From positions 837,501 through 869,207 of the forward strand of contig BFEA01000121.1 of NCBI GenBank assembly GCA_003427395.1: a stretch of DNA of 31,707 nucleotides, in the 5' to 3' direction. This document shows positions 1 through 10,564 of the stretch, in pieces; within the stretch, counting starts at the first letter, position 1, and every line of letters begins with the position of its first letter. This DNA comes from Chara braunii. Lineage: Eukaryota; Streptophyta; Charophyceae; Charales; Characeae. The position numbers and the translations under genes are program-made. The notes beneath the pieces are model-generated. The model was given only the letters and a program-made list of their open reading frames with translations. It had not been told where the DNA came from and searched no databases.

Positions 1-364
1 TGAGCAAAAAAAAAAAAAAAACTAAAAAAAAAAAGAAGAAAAAGAAATTCAGAGGTGCAACCATTACTGATAGGTGACCACTAAAAGAAAACTTCGGCGA
101 AACCACAATGACTTCAACTTTCGGCAAGGAAAAATGATGCATTACAAATGAGTTACCTTCCAATTCGCCACAAATTCAGCGGCGAAGAGACACAACAAGA
201 ATAGTAGTGGTTATGGAACAACCAAACTTCTTTGATGAAACACAATCCAAAAAAAACCATCGCTAAAAGGAAAATCCAATTCTTTAACGAATTACTTAAA
301 AACTTCGGTGCAAGCTTCAGTGGAGCATTCGCTGAAGATTTTGGGGTCTGTTGACCACGACTGC
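1..364. other. A-rich non-coding start of window
   Basis: The window opens with an adenine run (about positions 7-20) followed by A-rich, low-complexity DNA. No reading frame here resembles a known protein. I see no promoter or RNA gene. Confidence 0.5.
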
Positions 365-977
365 AGACCACCTAAACTTATAGAACAGTCTAATTAGCTC
401 GTTCTTAGATAGAATAATAGTAAAGTATAGCCAAGTTATAACCATTGGGTTCCAGCATGTGCGAGGCTTTGAGCCAAACCCCCTGAACTTACAGAAGGGT
501 CTAACTCCCTGCCAATTTCATTTCTCTCTGAATCTTCATGTGTGTGGCATCGAGTCAGACCCCCTGAACTTACAGAAGGGTCTGCACCTTTGCCAAGATT
601 ACTTTTTCAGAATAAAAAGCAGGAAGAGGCTGAGCCACCTAAACTTATAGAACAACTCAGACCTCCTCGTTTAGAAGCCAAAGAAACAGATAAAACCCTG
701 AAAACAAGGCAACCTAAGGCACAAAAACTTATTGAATGCCCCGAGTCCCTGAAAATCAGACACAATCAGACCCTTCACAAGTCATAGCAGTCAGGCCACC
801 TAAACTTATAGAATAGTCTGACCCTCTACGCAAAGCCACAACACTAAGTCTCCCCAAACTTATGGGGACATCCCAGCCTCCAGAGCAATCAGACCCCCTA
901 AACTTATAGAAGGGTCTGCTGCTCCATGCAAAACCAGAACAAACAAAGCACAGGGTCTCCCCAAACTTATGGGGACC
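365..977. repeat. Array of nine short hairpin repeats with a constant loop and changing stems
   Basis: At least nine copies of a 22-31 bp unit are scattered here at 365-391, 476-502, 557-583, 630-660, 718-740, 791-821, 848-869, 890-918 and 954-977. Most share the core CTAAACTTATAGAA, or its variant CTGAACTTACAGAA, in the loop. Each core is flanked by a short inverted repeat, but the stem sequence differs between copies: AGAC/GTCT, AGACCC/GGGTCT, CTGAG/CTCAG, GGCA/TGCC, TCAGGC/GTCTGA (one G-T pair), and GGTC(T)CCC/GGGGACC. Because both arms change together, the pairing itself seems to be what is kept. Small frames with repeated PPKLIE-like peptides cross the array, but they are interrupted and I do not believe them. 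A similar hairpin array near 6890-7119 suggests this is the U3-like part of an LTR; that is inference. Confidence 0.75.
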
Positions 978-1639
978 TCCCAGCCTTAAGGACCCAGTCG
1001 ACCTTCAAGCAAAACAACCCTCAATCCTGCCTTTCCCCAGATGCAGTTCTTTTCAACAATCTGAATTCATACAATCAATTAAAGTTGAAACTGAAACTTG
1101 AACAGACATTCCTTTACTTAGTCTTGTTCAGGGTCTTGAAAGTCAAACGAAAGAGTAAAGTAGGGCTGCACACCGTATATTCAGTCAGAGATGCAATGGG
1201 AAATACAGAATAGGGGTTATTATCTGGGTTTATATAGGGAACAACAATGGTTACATGTCGGTTCCCTGCCTCCAGAACTCCTTCTGAGTTCCGGCAGAGT
1301 TCCCGCAATCGGTGGGTTGACTCCCCACAGAGTCTTGATGTGGTCCTACGGGTTGCAATCCCGCCCCTCGCCTTCCCCTCAGAACAGGACCAGACTTTGA
1401 ATAAGAAGGGTAGAAGTAGACGGTTTGAGACTCTCAGATACAAGAGGGGTGCTCTCAAACTCTCTGGAGAGGGCCTTGTAATCTTCAGCTCCTGAGGGCC
1501 CCGCAATGGCAGCCAATGTCACAGCTTGGTCAGCCCCTGAAGTCAAACTGTCATGGTCAACCCTCTGCCGACCTCCTAAACCGCAGTACCAACCTCTCTA
1601 CTTGTCTAGCCTGACCACCTCTCCGAGCCTTGCCTGATT
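978..1639. other. Unassigned non-coding stretch
   Basis: I find no convincing gene. A TATA-like run (TTTATATAGG, near 1230) lies on the plus strand about 300 bp after the hairpin array, and could be an LTR promoter if the array is U3. No LTR end was found, so I leave this unassigned. Confidence 0.4.
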
Positions 1640-2120
1640 GTGGTCACTCAGCGGCATGCAACAGCCATCGGATGCAGCCGCAGTATTTTAGCAGCGTTCA
1701 AATAGCAACAGCGACAGGTGCTAGCCGCTGCAACCCACACACTGTCCACAGAAATGCATCCCACTCAACAGCAATAGTAACAGCCGACTGCAACAGCAGT
1801 CTGCAGCAGCAGTCGGGGCCCAGTATGTAGTTATGGTCTGTGCCTGGCGAACAGTAGTAGCAGTTGTACACGGTGGTAGTCAGCAGAAATGACAACAGCC
1901 TCCAATAGTCACAGTCCGCACTTTGCCCACAGGCGCGGCGGTAGTATACAACAAACAACAGCGCGTAGTAGCTTAGAATAGCGAGACTGAGCGCCCAGCA
2001 GTCGCCTCTGCAGTAGTCTTCGGACCCGCAACTAGTCCTTTACTACCTAGCTAGATAGAGCGAGCAGCACATCATCCCCACAACGTGCAGCAATGGGGGC
2101 AGCCAGCCAACCGCATGTGG
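1640..2120. repeat. CAG/CAA/GTAG-rich cryptic simple sequence
   Basis: This stretch is dense in CAG, CAA and GTAG triplets on the plus strand without being a clean microsatellite. Frames crossing it read as short glutamine- or serine-like tracts and are interrupted in every frame, so it is probably not coding. Confidence 0.5.
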
Positions 2121-4230
2121 TGGCAACAAGCAGCGGACGAAGAACTATAGCAGATGCAACCTGTTCCTCTGGATATCAAGAAGAGGATGGCAATCCCAGG
2201 CCGTCTATCAGGTCCGCAGCGATCCGCCTCTGTAGCCTGCAATCTCGATCTGCTTGCCTTCTGCCCTTTCCGTGCCAGCTATTGCAGTGCGGCCCAGCAC
2301 CAGCAGCAAGCTTCAGCAACCTCAGTCAAATGTGCCACTAACTCGTGGGTGCCGCATCGATCAGCAAGTAAGCCCTCAATTCTGCGTGGTGTTTCAACGC
2401 TCAGATCACTATCTCGCAGCTACTAACAGTCTACGAACTAACCATGCATCTCGCCGGCGCCAGTAGTAACAACCGCAGTGTTCGAAGATGTCGACCTTGT
2501 ACACCCTCGCGAATACCAGGTACGCGCCCTCACATCACCAGCTCCCCGAAGTAAGTGCCGTACCCCTCCTGGTTCAGCTGCTCGTTCACCGTAATGGGCA
2601 GAATGTGCTCGACTCTCCCGTTAGGCCACGTAGAGATATACACGCCATATGAGAGCAAATCTCCCGCTAAACTGGGAGTGTACATCGTTGTTCATCCATG
2701 TGCGCCTAGAGATTGAGAGCGAGTAAGTCTTCTACTCCACGGCTAGCTTCTCTCTACTCTCCCACAATCGAATGGGCAAAACCCGAACGAACATTCCACT
2801 GGAACACGGGCAAATACACCCGACTCCTCCTGTATGGTAAGTACCCACCTGCCCCAACTCTCCCAGCCTTCCTTCTAACATCTTTCTGTTTCCTCGTTCT
2901 GAGTTGCCTTTGCCCCTTCCGCCTTCAATCGTTACTGAAAAGAAATACGGTTTGAGAGTGAATCTTTCGTCGAAAGGCGACTGGATTCATTCCCGTTCAT
3001 ACTCCCGTTTCTTATCTGCAACTCCCATTATCTGGATCGTTGAATCCGCCCGTTTTCCCCGATTTGAACCTCCTTTCGGGGCGCGCCACCTGAAGGCCTC
3101 ACTTTCACCCCTCCCCCTTTAATTCGTTTACTAACGAACGGGCTATGTTAATCTCCTCTCCTTCCTCCTTTCTCCTCCATAGCTCGCGTGCAGTACTTTT
3201 CTCCTGCTAGCCCGTAATCTATTTACTTTTTACTCAAACTAACAGCATATTCTAACTCGCCCGGTCAAAAAACTTTAATCTAGTATCTTTATTTGTCGAA
3301 AACGATCAGAAAATGAGCGAGTTACTTCAATTTCGCTCTTGTTTCGTCTTCTTTTCCGACATCCTCCACGCAGCACCTTCCTCTTCTACCCTCATATCTA
3401 CTAAACCACTGCCGAAACTAACCTTATCAACAGATTCGCCCTGGCCAAAAAAACCCGGAACGAATCCCTCCTTGCCTAAATCCGATCGAAGACAAGGGAA
3501 ATAAGTGTTTCTTCATCCTCCCTTGTCTTCACTCCCGCCATCTCTTCACTTCGGCCCACTGACTCCTCTTCTAATCCTCTAATCTACTAACTTCTAGCCT
3601 AATCTAACTGCAGATTCAAGGTCGTCCGTCCTAGAAACCTCCAGATTGCCTCTTTCCCCGCCTATTCTTGTCAAGGATCGGGCGGATTACAACTTCCTTC
3701 CCTGTTTTGCCATAGTTGCGCCTTCCACTTCGCCATGCCCGCCCATATGCACCCCGCGCGGTTTCGTGGCCAGATTCGGCCTCCCTGTCGCAACGCTCTG
3801 CCTCCTGCCTGCTTCACTCGTCCTCACGGTTTTCAGCCCGACAGTGCCTCGTAGCGATCAACCCGTCGCCCTCTGGCTCGCTGCTCGGCTTCCCTTTTTC
3901 CGATCAGACAATGTCTTAGCGCAATAGCTCGACCGACAGCGCTCGCTTACTAGGGAAAGCTTCGGAGGGAGCCGGGTAGCGGACTACCCGACAACGCTAG
4001 CCACCCTGAGAGAAACTTCGAGAGAAAACTGGCCGCTAGCCGGTTCGACTAGTCATTTGCTCCTACGCCACAGTCCGACGAATGATTTGCCCGTCAGTAT
4101 CGCAGCGCGCCTCACTCCCAGCGCCCGTGGCCTGGCCCGTGTGAGGGTTGGGTCGACCAAAAGGAATAACACAAAACAACCGAAGCGAAAAAAAACCCAC
4201 AGGGGTTGTGCTAACCTTCTCTGTATCGAT
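2121..4230. other. Pyrimidine-rich non-coding stretch, no gene seen
   Basis: The plus strand is rich in C and T and no frame on either strand resembles a known domain. A small perfect hairpin TTCGTT/AACGAA lies at 3123-3138. It may be the body of an old retroelement LTR or leader, but no diagnostic site was found. Confidence 0.4.
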
Positions 4231-4815
4231 CCAATTTTAACAGATGTTCCGAAGGACTTTTTACAACGGCGGCGCTTCTCGACATCTCCGAAGGCCGCTC
4301 CGCCCCCTCTTCCTAACCTTTTCCCATGCGCTTGCCCCCCCCTTTCCGTCCGGCTTCATCCCTAGACCTACGGGCATCAGTCGGCCCCCAACGACCAAGC
4401 TAATCCTCTATGTTTCGTTCCAATTTTGACGGATGTCCCGAAGGACTTACCCACAGTAGTGCCCCACAGAGTTGCCGAGAGGGAGCGCAAACCTCTTTTC
4501 CAGAGGCACCGGGCCCTACTTCGAGCCCAAATTCGGTTTTCCCCGACAACCTCACTTCTGCACCGCGAATAGCTTGGCCCGTAGCCCCCATGATTGAGGT
4601 GGTCATATACCCTACGAGCGAACCAGCTACCTTTCTCCACCGTCCCATCTGCCTGATAGCCTTCAGTCACTCTCCCTTCTTCACCCCTAGGTCGAAGCCA
4701 GCGCGAGGTTAGCGCCCCGGGTCTGAACAACGCGGAGGCCAGGCTGAACGAAATGTTAAGCAAGCAAACGAACCAGATAAATCCCGCCTTCGTTATTATG
4801 GGTATTCCGAAGGAC
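4231..4815. repeat. Three spaced copies of a TTCCGAAGGAC repeat
   Basis: A 29-bp block occurs at 4231-4259 and again at 4420-4448 with three differences, 189 bp apart. A shorter copy (GGTATTCCGAAGGAC) lies at 4801-4815. On the minus strand the blocks can read as a repeated KSFGTSVKIG-like peptide, but no frame stays open through them. I cannot assign a function. Confidence 0.5.
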
Positions 4816-5778
4816 AAACGCCCGGGCGATGCCCACAGCAACTCGCCACGATGGTTTTACCCACCGGGTTCGACCACGGGCCTGTATTTCCAACGGTTCG
4901 CGGGCGTACCCATGGCGTCTTTGCGTCCACATAAGGACGCGATAAATAATAATAACTAAATAAATTTTAGAAATAATATATGTACAGTTTGTCACAGCCC
5001 CTCGTTTGTTGTCCTCTTCTCCCTCTCTGCCTACGGTTTATCGGGCAGTTCTATTTGACGATATATATACATATAAAAACAACAAGCGGTAGCCGGGCAG
5101 GGACCACGACACCCCTCTCAGCCTGCCGGTCAACCCCACGCTCGGCCCCGCGGTAGCAAAAGGCGAGGGGGATAGTCCCACAGACCCATCAACCCCTCAA
5201 GCCTTTTCGCCACGCTCCTCCGCTCCCTTGCTGCATACTGTTGGCCTCGATCCCTGTGTCTACTGCGTACCAGTCAAGTGTTGTAACCTATAGGGCTAAG
5301 CCCAAGCCTGGTACTAATAGGTCCGACTCACCTTATAAAGAGGTAGCGCACGGCCCTTGGGGCCAAGGAAACGTCGTATGCCACTTCCCGGCCCACACTT
5401 GCACAGAGGACCACCAAAAACTCACGTCGGCCTAGCCAAATCCATCAGGTCCCATCATTTGGATTTTCGCTAAAGTCCATACAGGCTCATTGGACTGTCC
5501 ACTGTACCATGCGGAACTAGAGAAAAGAGCGCCTATAGGTTAGTCAGTTTAATCAAAACAAACAATTTGTTAAAATGAAGCACGCCGACCGGAATCCACA
5601 CCGCGTTTTCCATTGCGATCAAAGAGAGAAAAATCACGCACGTCTCAAACCTGCGCGCCCACACACTTTCTAATCCTAGATGTTACCGCCGAATCTTTAG
5701 TCTGCGCGCCTACGCAACTCGCGCGGTCTTCCCATAAATTCTGAATCGACCCATTTCTCTGTCAACTACAGAAACCCA

Positions 5779-5808
5779 GTGCGAGTACCCTTGCAAGGGT
5801 ATTCGCAC
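5779..5808. repeat. 30-bp near-perfect palindrome
   Basis: Arms 5779-5793 and 5794-5808 are reverse complements with one mismatch and no spacer; the centre reads CCCTTGCAAGGG. It could extrude as a cruciform or form a strong RNA hairpin. It lies just before a tandem pair of hairpin units (5827-5879). Confidence 0.8.
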
Positions 5809-5813
5809 CGACT

Positions 5814-5879
5814 ACCGGATCATAATAAGCGACGTTCCCGTCGCTTACCGGACCATATCAAGCGACTCCCTCGTCGATT
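5814..5879. repeat. 33-bp hairpin unit, tandem pair
   Basis: Two 33-bp units begin with ACCGGA and contain stem-loops: AAGCGACG/CGTCGCTT around TTCC at 5827-5846, and AAGCGAC/GTCGATT at 5860-5879 with one mismatch. The spacer ATCATAATA / CCATATCA is conserved between them. Confidence 0.7.
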
Positions 5880-6096
5880 CGCGAGATCGAAAAGTTATCA
5901 GATTACCCAAAATGCTGACCAAAATAGGAAACAATCCGATTAGCCGACAGAACCAAGGTGGAGGATCCCATCAAAGCATGCCTTTGCAACTATATGCTGC
6001 CAGGGTTCCAATCCGGGTCCCCATTGCCGCTGTCAATAGGATACTGACTGCATAAGTTTCAAAGGCTTTCCCAATTATCCTCTCACCCTGGCCCTA

Positions 6097-6124
6097 GACA
6101 CCCTTGGGCTTCTCGTTGGGTGTC
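6097..6124. repeat. GACACCC/GGGTGTC stem-loop
   Basis: Perfect 7-bp arms at 6097-6103 and 6118-6124 enclose a 14-nt loop. This is one of several hairpins in the putative LTR region. Confidence 0.6.
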
Positions 6125-6889
6125 CCTAGTCCTGGCTAAAACTACGGACGCGGGCCCTAATCGAGACCTTTGAAGGCACGCTCGCCTTCCTTCCCAAAAA
6201 GTTCCTCACAATCAAATACACATATGTATATATACATAATCTCCACTCTGCTCTTTCTGCAGTCTAGTACAGAAAGGCCAGATCTCCATCTTGGCCCACC
6301 ATAGCCTGCCTGATCAGACCACCCACCGCGTTGTTATTTAGCGGCAGTACCCTCGCTGGTTGCGCAACGATGAGCTTTCCCCTAATAACCATCCAATCAG
6401 GGCTTCCAAAGAAAAAAAACTCGACTCTTACCCCGCAAAGCAATTTTCCCTAGGGCGGGCAACTCCCCGTAAACTCTTACTCCGCGGTCCCGCAGCCAGG
6501 TTGCGCAGGCTAGCAGCCATCCACTGGGGTTGCGCCCTAGTGGCGCTAAACTTCTTTTCCACTAGCTTGGCCTTCCTTCAATATGTCTCGGAACTAGCAC
6601 AAGTGGTTAAACAAGACATCTCAAAACAAAAATCACGGGCCCACTGCGAGGTTACGCAGGAGCCTGAAGGCATTTACCAGCTCCCCCTCAAGAGGCATGG
6701 CATCCTTCGCACAATCACAAGCATAACCACCAGTAGGTCCACAAGGCCGTGACCCCTGACTTGATCGGAGCCAGCAACCACCCATTTTGAGACATCTCTC
6801 GCCCTGTACCCATTGCAACCTTCTCAAACACTTCAAGCAAACATGGCCCTTTTCGTCAGACTTTATCACTCATCAGACAACTTATCATG

Positions 6890-7119
6890 CCATTAATCAG
6901 TTCACCCATCTTTAGGGGTGATTCTTTCAACAGCCCAAACTACCCTCTTTTTCAAAAGTCCAAGGGAATTTCATCACAGAGCAAAACACCCCCTCCTCCA
7001 AAATCACGAGAGGTCTCATCATAAAGTCAAACATCTCCCCTTTCCAAAAATCTAAGGGGGCCTCATTATGGAACAACCATCACTGAGAGACCATCTTATG
7101 GGTCCTCATCACAGCTTAA
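6890..7119. repeat. 46-bp tandem repeat, about five hairpin-bearing units
   Basis: Units start at 6890, 6936, 6982, 7028 and 7074, an exact 46-bp period across the middle three. Most begin with CAAAC or CAAC and end near CATCA. The units have diverged, yet each keeps a short stem around an A/T-rich loop: TCACCC/GGGTGA (6902-6921), CCCT/AGGG (6943-6966), CCTC/GAGG (6992-7013), CCCCTT/AAGGGG (7037-7059), GACC/GGTC (7089-7104). As in the array at 365-977, the stems differ while pairing is kept. This is probably U3-type sequence of element A's LTR (inference). Confidence 0.7.
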
Positions 7120-7150
7120 GCAATCAAATATTCAACATGATAAAGCATTC

Positions 7151-7165
7151 GGGTCTTAAAGACCC
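7151..7165. repeat. GGGTCTT/AAGACCC palindrome
   Basis: Seven-base perfect arms flank a single A. It follows the 46-bp hairpin array by about 30 bp and may be a further, shorter hairpin of the same kind. Confidence 0.65.
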
Positions 7166-7209
7166 ACAAATCCCTTAGGATCCTCACGATCATTCACAAA
7201 CAGACTGTA

Positions 7210-7221
7210 CTCCCCCTTCTT
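7210..7221 (-). promoter_or_regulatory. Candidate polypurine tract of element A
   Basis: On the minus strand this reads AAGAAGGGGGAG. It lies about 520 bp beyond the end of the last open frame of element A, where a plus-strand DNA primer for reverse transcription would be expected. The sequence after it (TACAGTCTG) does not begin with a clean TG, so the LTR boundary is uncertain. Confidence 0.4.
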
Positions 7222-7738
7222 ATACTCTGCTCTATCCCCTGCCCGTACGCAAGCCGCACGAGTATACCGAAGAGTAGACAGTTTCACATAACTCACATCC
7301 ATTAAACATGAGATGCATTATGAACATCTCTCACACAAAACCATCATCCATTAAACATGTGAGTGTGAGAGTGATCGTCATACATAAGGAATAGTCTTTA
7401 GGAAAAAAAATCTTGTTTGAATACACACTCAGGGAAAGAAAATGCCCCGCACACAAATGTGTCCAAGCCATAGCTCACTCACCTCAAACAAACCCAACTC
7501 ACACTAGTACTACCCTCAAAATACATACTGGGTTTGTCTCTCAAAGGTCAGGGTGTAGGCCACCTAAATATGTACACGCCCCATCTATCACGTCATGGCC
7601 CCCAAGATGACAAGCCCAGTAGAAGTCCAAATCCAAACCATCAATCAGATGCAAGTGAACATCTAAGCCTAAAAGATGTCATCTAATCCTAAGCTCAGGT
7701 CCTACGTACAATATGCCAACCATATAGGTAGACCAGTC
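7222..7738 (-). other. 3' untranslated stretch of element A
   Basis: Between the Gag-like stop codon and the candidate polypurine tract there is about 520 bp without a frame. It is rich in TG/CA dinucleotides, with a repeated CATTAAACATG-type block near 7302 and 7350. No gene is seen. Confidence 0.5.
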
Positions 7739-10399
7739 CTACTCGCTCATCTCCTCCTGGTTTTGCCTATATAGTTGAGCCTTACCCCCATCTGCCGATC
7801 TTTCCACTCTCCTGCCGTGTCTATCATACATCCTGCCATCTTCCTTTGTAACTTTCCCCTCAGCCTTGTCCTTTAGAAATTTAGGACACTGCAAGGCTCG
7901 ATGACCTTCCTTCGTACAGAAGAAGCAGGATGTATCAAACCACTTCCTTGATCTCTTCTTCCCCCTTTGGGATCCTGGCGATGATGGCGCTTCGTTGGCC
8001 TCCCTGCTCAGCTCATGGCTCTGAGGCATATCCAAAGGCTCCTCTCCTGTCTCCATCTCCTGGGTACTCGGCCCTGGTCGATCCCCAACCCCCTCTGGCC
8101 CATACTCAGGCGTGTCCAGTTTCTGGGGCCTGCCCTCAATGACACCCTTTGTCTCAATCCCCATCTCTCTCTCAAGAGGTTCCTCTATCCTCTGCTCAGG
8201 CCAAAACAAACTCGCCTCCTCCTGCATAGTATGCACTGCCTCAAGAAGCCCGTCCATGGATCCCTCTGCCGAGCCTTGAGCTGGCTCACTGCTGGATGGT
8301 GGTTGCCCCTCCTCAACTGCCAATGGCACGACTGGGCCCGCTGCTATTATAGGTAGCGTCGCGAGTTCAGTAGGGGCTCTGAACTCGAAGGCCTCTCTCT
8401 TTGCCTCCCTCTGGGCTCTCGCCTCCTCTGGTTCCAGGATAACTCTCCCCATAGGTGGGTCCTGGCGGGGCTCCGCTGCAGATGGTTGTCCTGGCAACCC
8501 CTGTCCTGGCCGCCTCTGCTCTCCTTGTCGGCTGCTCTCGGCCTTGTCCGCTCCCCCTTGACGCTGCTGCCTCAAGTCCTCGATAATGGTAGCCTGACTA
8601 GCTACCAGAGCTCTGAGCTCTTGGATCTCTACCTCCATCGTCTCTAAACGTAGCCCATGACCCTGTTCCTTCATCTTTTTTCCCACCAGATCGCTTTCCA
8701 CCAACAGATACCGATTGAAACTGGTCTTTGCTAGGAATTTGATCTTGCGATCCAGCCTCTTTTCTGCTTTCCTTGCCACCTCGAATCCAGCTCTTGTTGG
8801 AGAAGGAAGCCCTTCCGCCCTTTGCTCCCAAAAGTCTCTCCTCATCTCTGGGATTTCGGGGGCCTTAGGTGGCGCGCTGGGTGGCTGATCCGGAAGTGTC
8901 CCTGCTGCCTCCAACCCCTGCCTTTCCTGCTGCTGCTCCGGAAGTGCCCCCACTGCCGCCAACCTCTGCCTTTCCTGCCATATCTCTTCTATTCTCCTGC
9001 TTCTTCTCGCCCTCTTTTCCTCAGCTGTCTCGCCAGCTGGTGCCCTCTCCCTCGTGCGATGGCTGACCCTCTTTGGGATCTTTGCCTCCACCTCCTTCTC
9101 AGGCTGGCATGACTCCTGGCGTGGCTCTGCAGCTGCTGGCTCCTCCAGGTCTGGGTGCTCCAGGGTATGAGCTGCTAGGTGCCTGTCAATCAAAGCCAAG
9201 GCTTCTCTCCTTACAACTGCAATCTCTCTCTTGCTTTCTGTTCTCCTCTCTGGCGAAGGAGCCTTTTCTGATGAGGGCAATGGGGCCTCCTCTCTCTGCA
9301 ATCCCTCTCCTGCCTGGCGAGTGCTCCCTGGTGCATCCCCGAGTTTAAAACCCACCGCTGGAGTCTGAGGGGGCGTGTCCTCTCCAACCTCTATCACTTC
9401 CTTCCCTGCACGTCTCCCCTCATCGCCCAGCCCTCTCTCTCGCTGAGTATCTCAGACCTCCTCTCGTGGTATCTCCTCGCGTGACTCCTCCTCACGTGGC
9501 ACCTCCTCGCGTGACTCCTCCTCACGTGGCAACTCCTCTGCCTATCCTCCACGCTCCTCGCCTCGAGGCGACGTCCCCCATCGAGAGACGTCCAGATGCG
9601 CCTCCAACTCTCTCAGCGGTCCCTCAGATGCTGGCGCCTCCTCCTGTGTGCGCACTGGCGACCTCCTCAATCCACCCTCGGTAAAATGATGGAACTCCAC
9701 CGGCCCCAGCCCACACTTAGCATACGCCCCTCGCTCCTCTCCCTCAGGCTCCGACTCCTCTTCTCTCCTGGCTAGGGCCTTCCGTCCCCCTCGAGATGGC
9801 CTTGCCTCACTGGGCTCAGGGTCCCTCTGCCTCCTGATCCTTTGGCGCCTCTCAACTCGGGGCCGAGGCGACTCTGGCCGTCGAAAGGCCTCCCTCAAGT
9901 GTGCCCTGCAGCTTTCCCAATCCCGGGCCATATCTCTGATCTGCCTAGCCAATGGTCTCTCCGCCTTTCTGGTCAAAAGGGGTAGCGTCCTCGCCCAGTC
10001 ATCTCTCGGTATACCCTGCCCCTGCATGAACCACTCGAAGGCGAGGATAAAGTCCGCCGCGTTTCCGATCTCTAGGCGAATCGGCCTGGCATCAGGTCCC
10101 ACAGGCGAGGGTCGTAGCTCCTGCATCCTCATCTCCACCTCCGGTCTCGTCATCGCCTCCCTACGGATCCGGGCAATGAGCTCCTCGAATCTACCGGCTC
10201 CCCCCAATCTCTCAATCGCTTGGGCCACGGTCCAGCCCATACGCCTGGCATGGTCCCAGAAACTGTCCAGGAATAGCTCGATGTCCCCATCATCGTATAC
10301 CGGAGTACTCTCTCGATGGCGAGGCCCATGCCGCTCATATCCTCCTGATGCCCCCAACGGCCTTTGTGGCGGCCGTGTCCCCTTCCCTCCTCTTGGCAT
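7739..10399 (-). pseudogene. gag: Gag-like polyprotein frame of element A, located after integrase
   Basis: From ATG 10399 one frame runs 887 codons to 7739, broken by two in-frame stops (TAG at 9544-9542, TGA at 9454-9452). The N-terminal part begins MPRGGKGT and has a tryptophan-rich helical region (FLDSFWDHARRMGW, DWESCRAHLREAF) like a retrotransposon capsid. The middle is a long acidic, Pro/Glu/Arg-rich linker with a heptad-repeat coiled-coil segment (around LETMEVEIQELRALV). The C-terminal part has a CCHC zinc knuckle (C-x2-C-x4-H-x4-C, 7927-7886) that would bind RNA. Order on the minus strand is protease-RT-RNase H-integrase and then this frame, with only about 165 bp after pol ends. 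A typical Ty3/gypsy Gag lies upstream of protease. I am confident it is a retroelement frame; whether it is the main Gag or an extra Gag-like protein is open. Confidence 0.85.
9462..9538. repeat. 30-bp minisatellite inside the Gag-like frame
   Basis: About two and a half copies of a 30-bp unit (plus strand, CTCCTCGCGTGACTCCTCCT...) encode a repeated REEESREEVP-type acidic peptide. Since 30 is a multiple of three the frame is kept. It lies between the two in-frame stops, in the acidic linker. Confidence 0.8.
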
Positions 10400-10564
10400 G
10401 GCCGTCTTCGTAAAGTCAGACCTGCACAACAGGCGAAGGAGACAATAGGCACACATTGGGGTAAGCAAACAGGTGATAATCAAAGCAAGCTCAGACAAGA
10501 CCATACTAATGCAACATGCAACCTATCTAACCTACACATCTTATCGCTTTTACTCTAAGGGAAG
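10400..10564 (-). promoter_or_regulatory. Spacer between pol and the Gag-like frame, with a splice-acceptor-like site
   Basis: Only about 165 bp separate the end of the integrase tail from the ATG of the Gag-like frame. That is too little for two LTRs and a primer-binding site, so the two frames are probably in one transcription unit. On the minus strand a pyrimidine-rich run (about 10447-10425) ends in TTGTGCAG at 10422, 23 bp before the ATG. This fits a plant 3' splice site and would allow the downstream frame to be made from a spliced RNA. I found no firm partner donor. Confidence 0.4.

Larger units (their letters stand above)
4960..7209 (-). other. Possible 3' LTR region of element A (boundaries not proven)
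   Basis: This non-coding stretch lies just beyond the end of element A in its own (minus) direction. On the minus strand it would start right after a purine tract at 7221-7210. It contains a minus-strand TATA-like run at 6234-6227 and several hairpin clusters (7151-7165, 6890-7119, 6097-6124, 5779-5879), comparable with the hairpins and TATA box in the proven LTR at 18831-20091. A second AT-rich TATA-like run lies near 5061-5078 on the plus strand. I could not find matching TG...CA termini or a second copy, so the LTR call is inference from position. Confidence 0.35.

Noticed and set aside
459-787. Frames with repeated PPKLIE/PPELTE peptides
   Set aside because: They follow from the hairpin repeats, are short, and do not stay open through the array.
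1247-1262. GGTTACATGTCGG as a copy of the LTR end TGTTACATG
   Set aside because: The match is limited to TTACATG, and flanking sequence does not resemble the LTR.
4377-4841. Minus-strand frames with LKAIRQMGRW...GYM, reminiscent of the end of a tyrosine recombinase (W and Tyr 10 apart, near 4640-4607)
   Set aside because: No upstream Arg or HxxR motif could be found, the register is interrupted by stops, and the similarity is a few residues only.
5779-7165. CRISPR-like array
   Set aside because: Repeats are diverged hairpins with no uniform spacers, in a eukaryotic retroelement context.
7930-10448. Several plus-strand frames opposite the Gag-like frame
   Set aside because: Shadow frames of the GC-rich minus-strand coding sequence; no domains.
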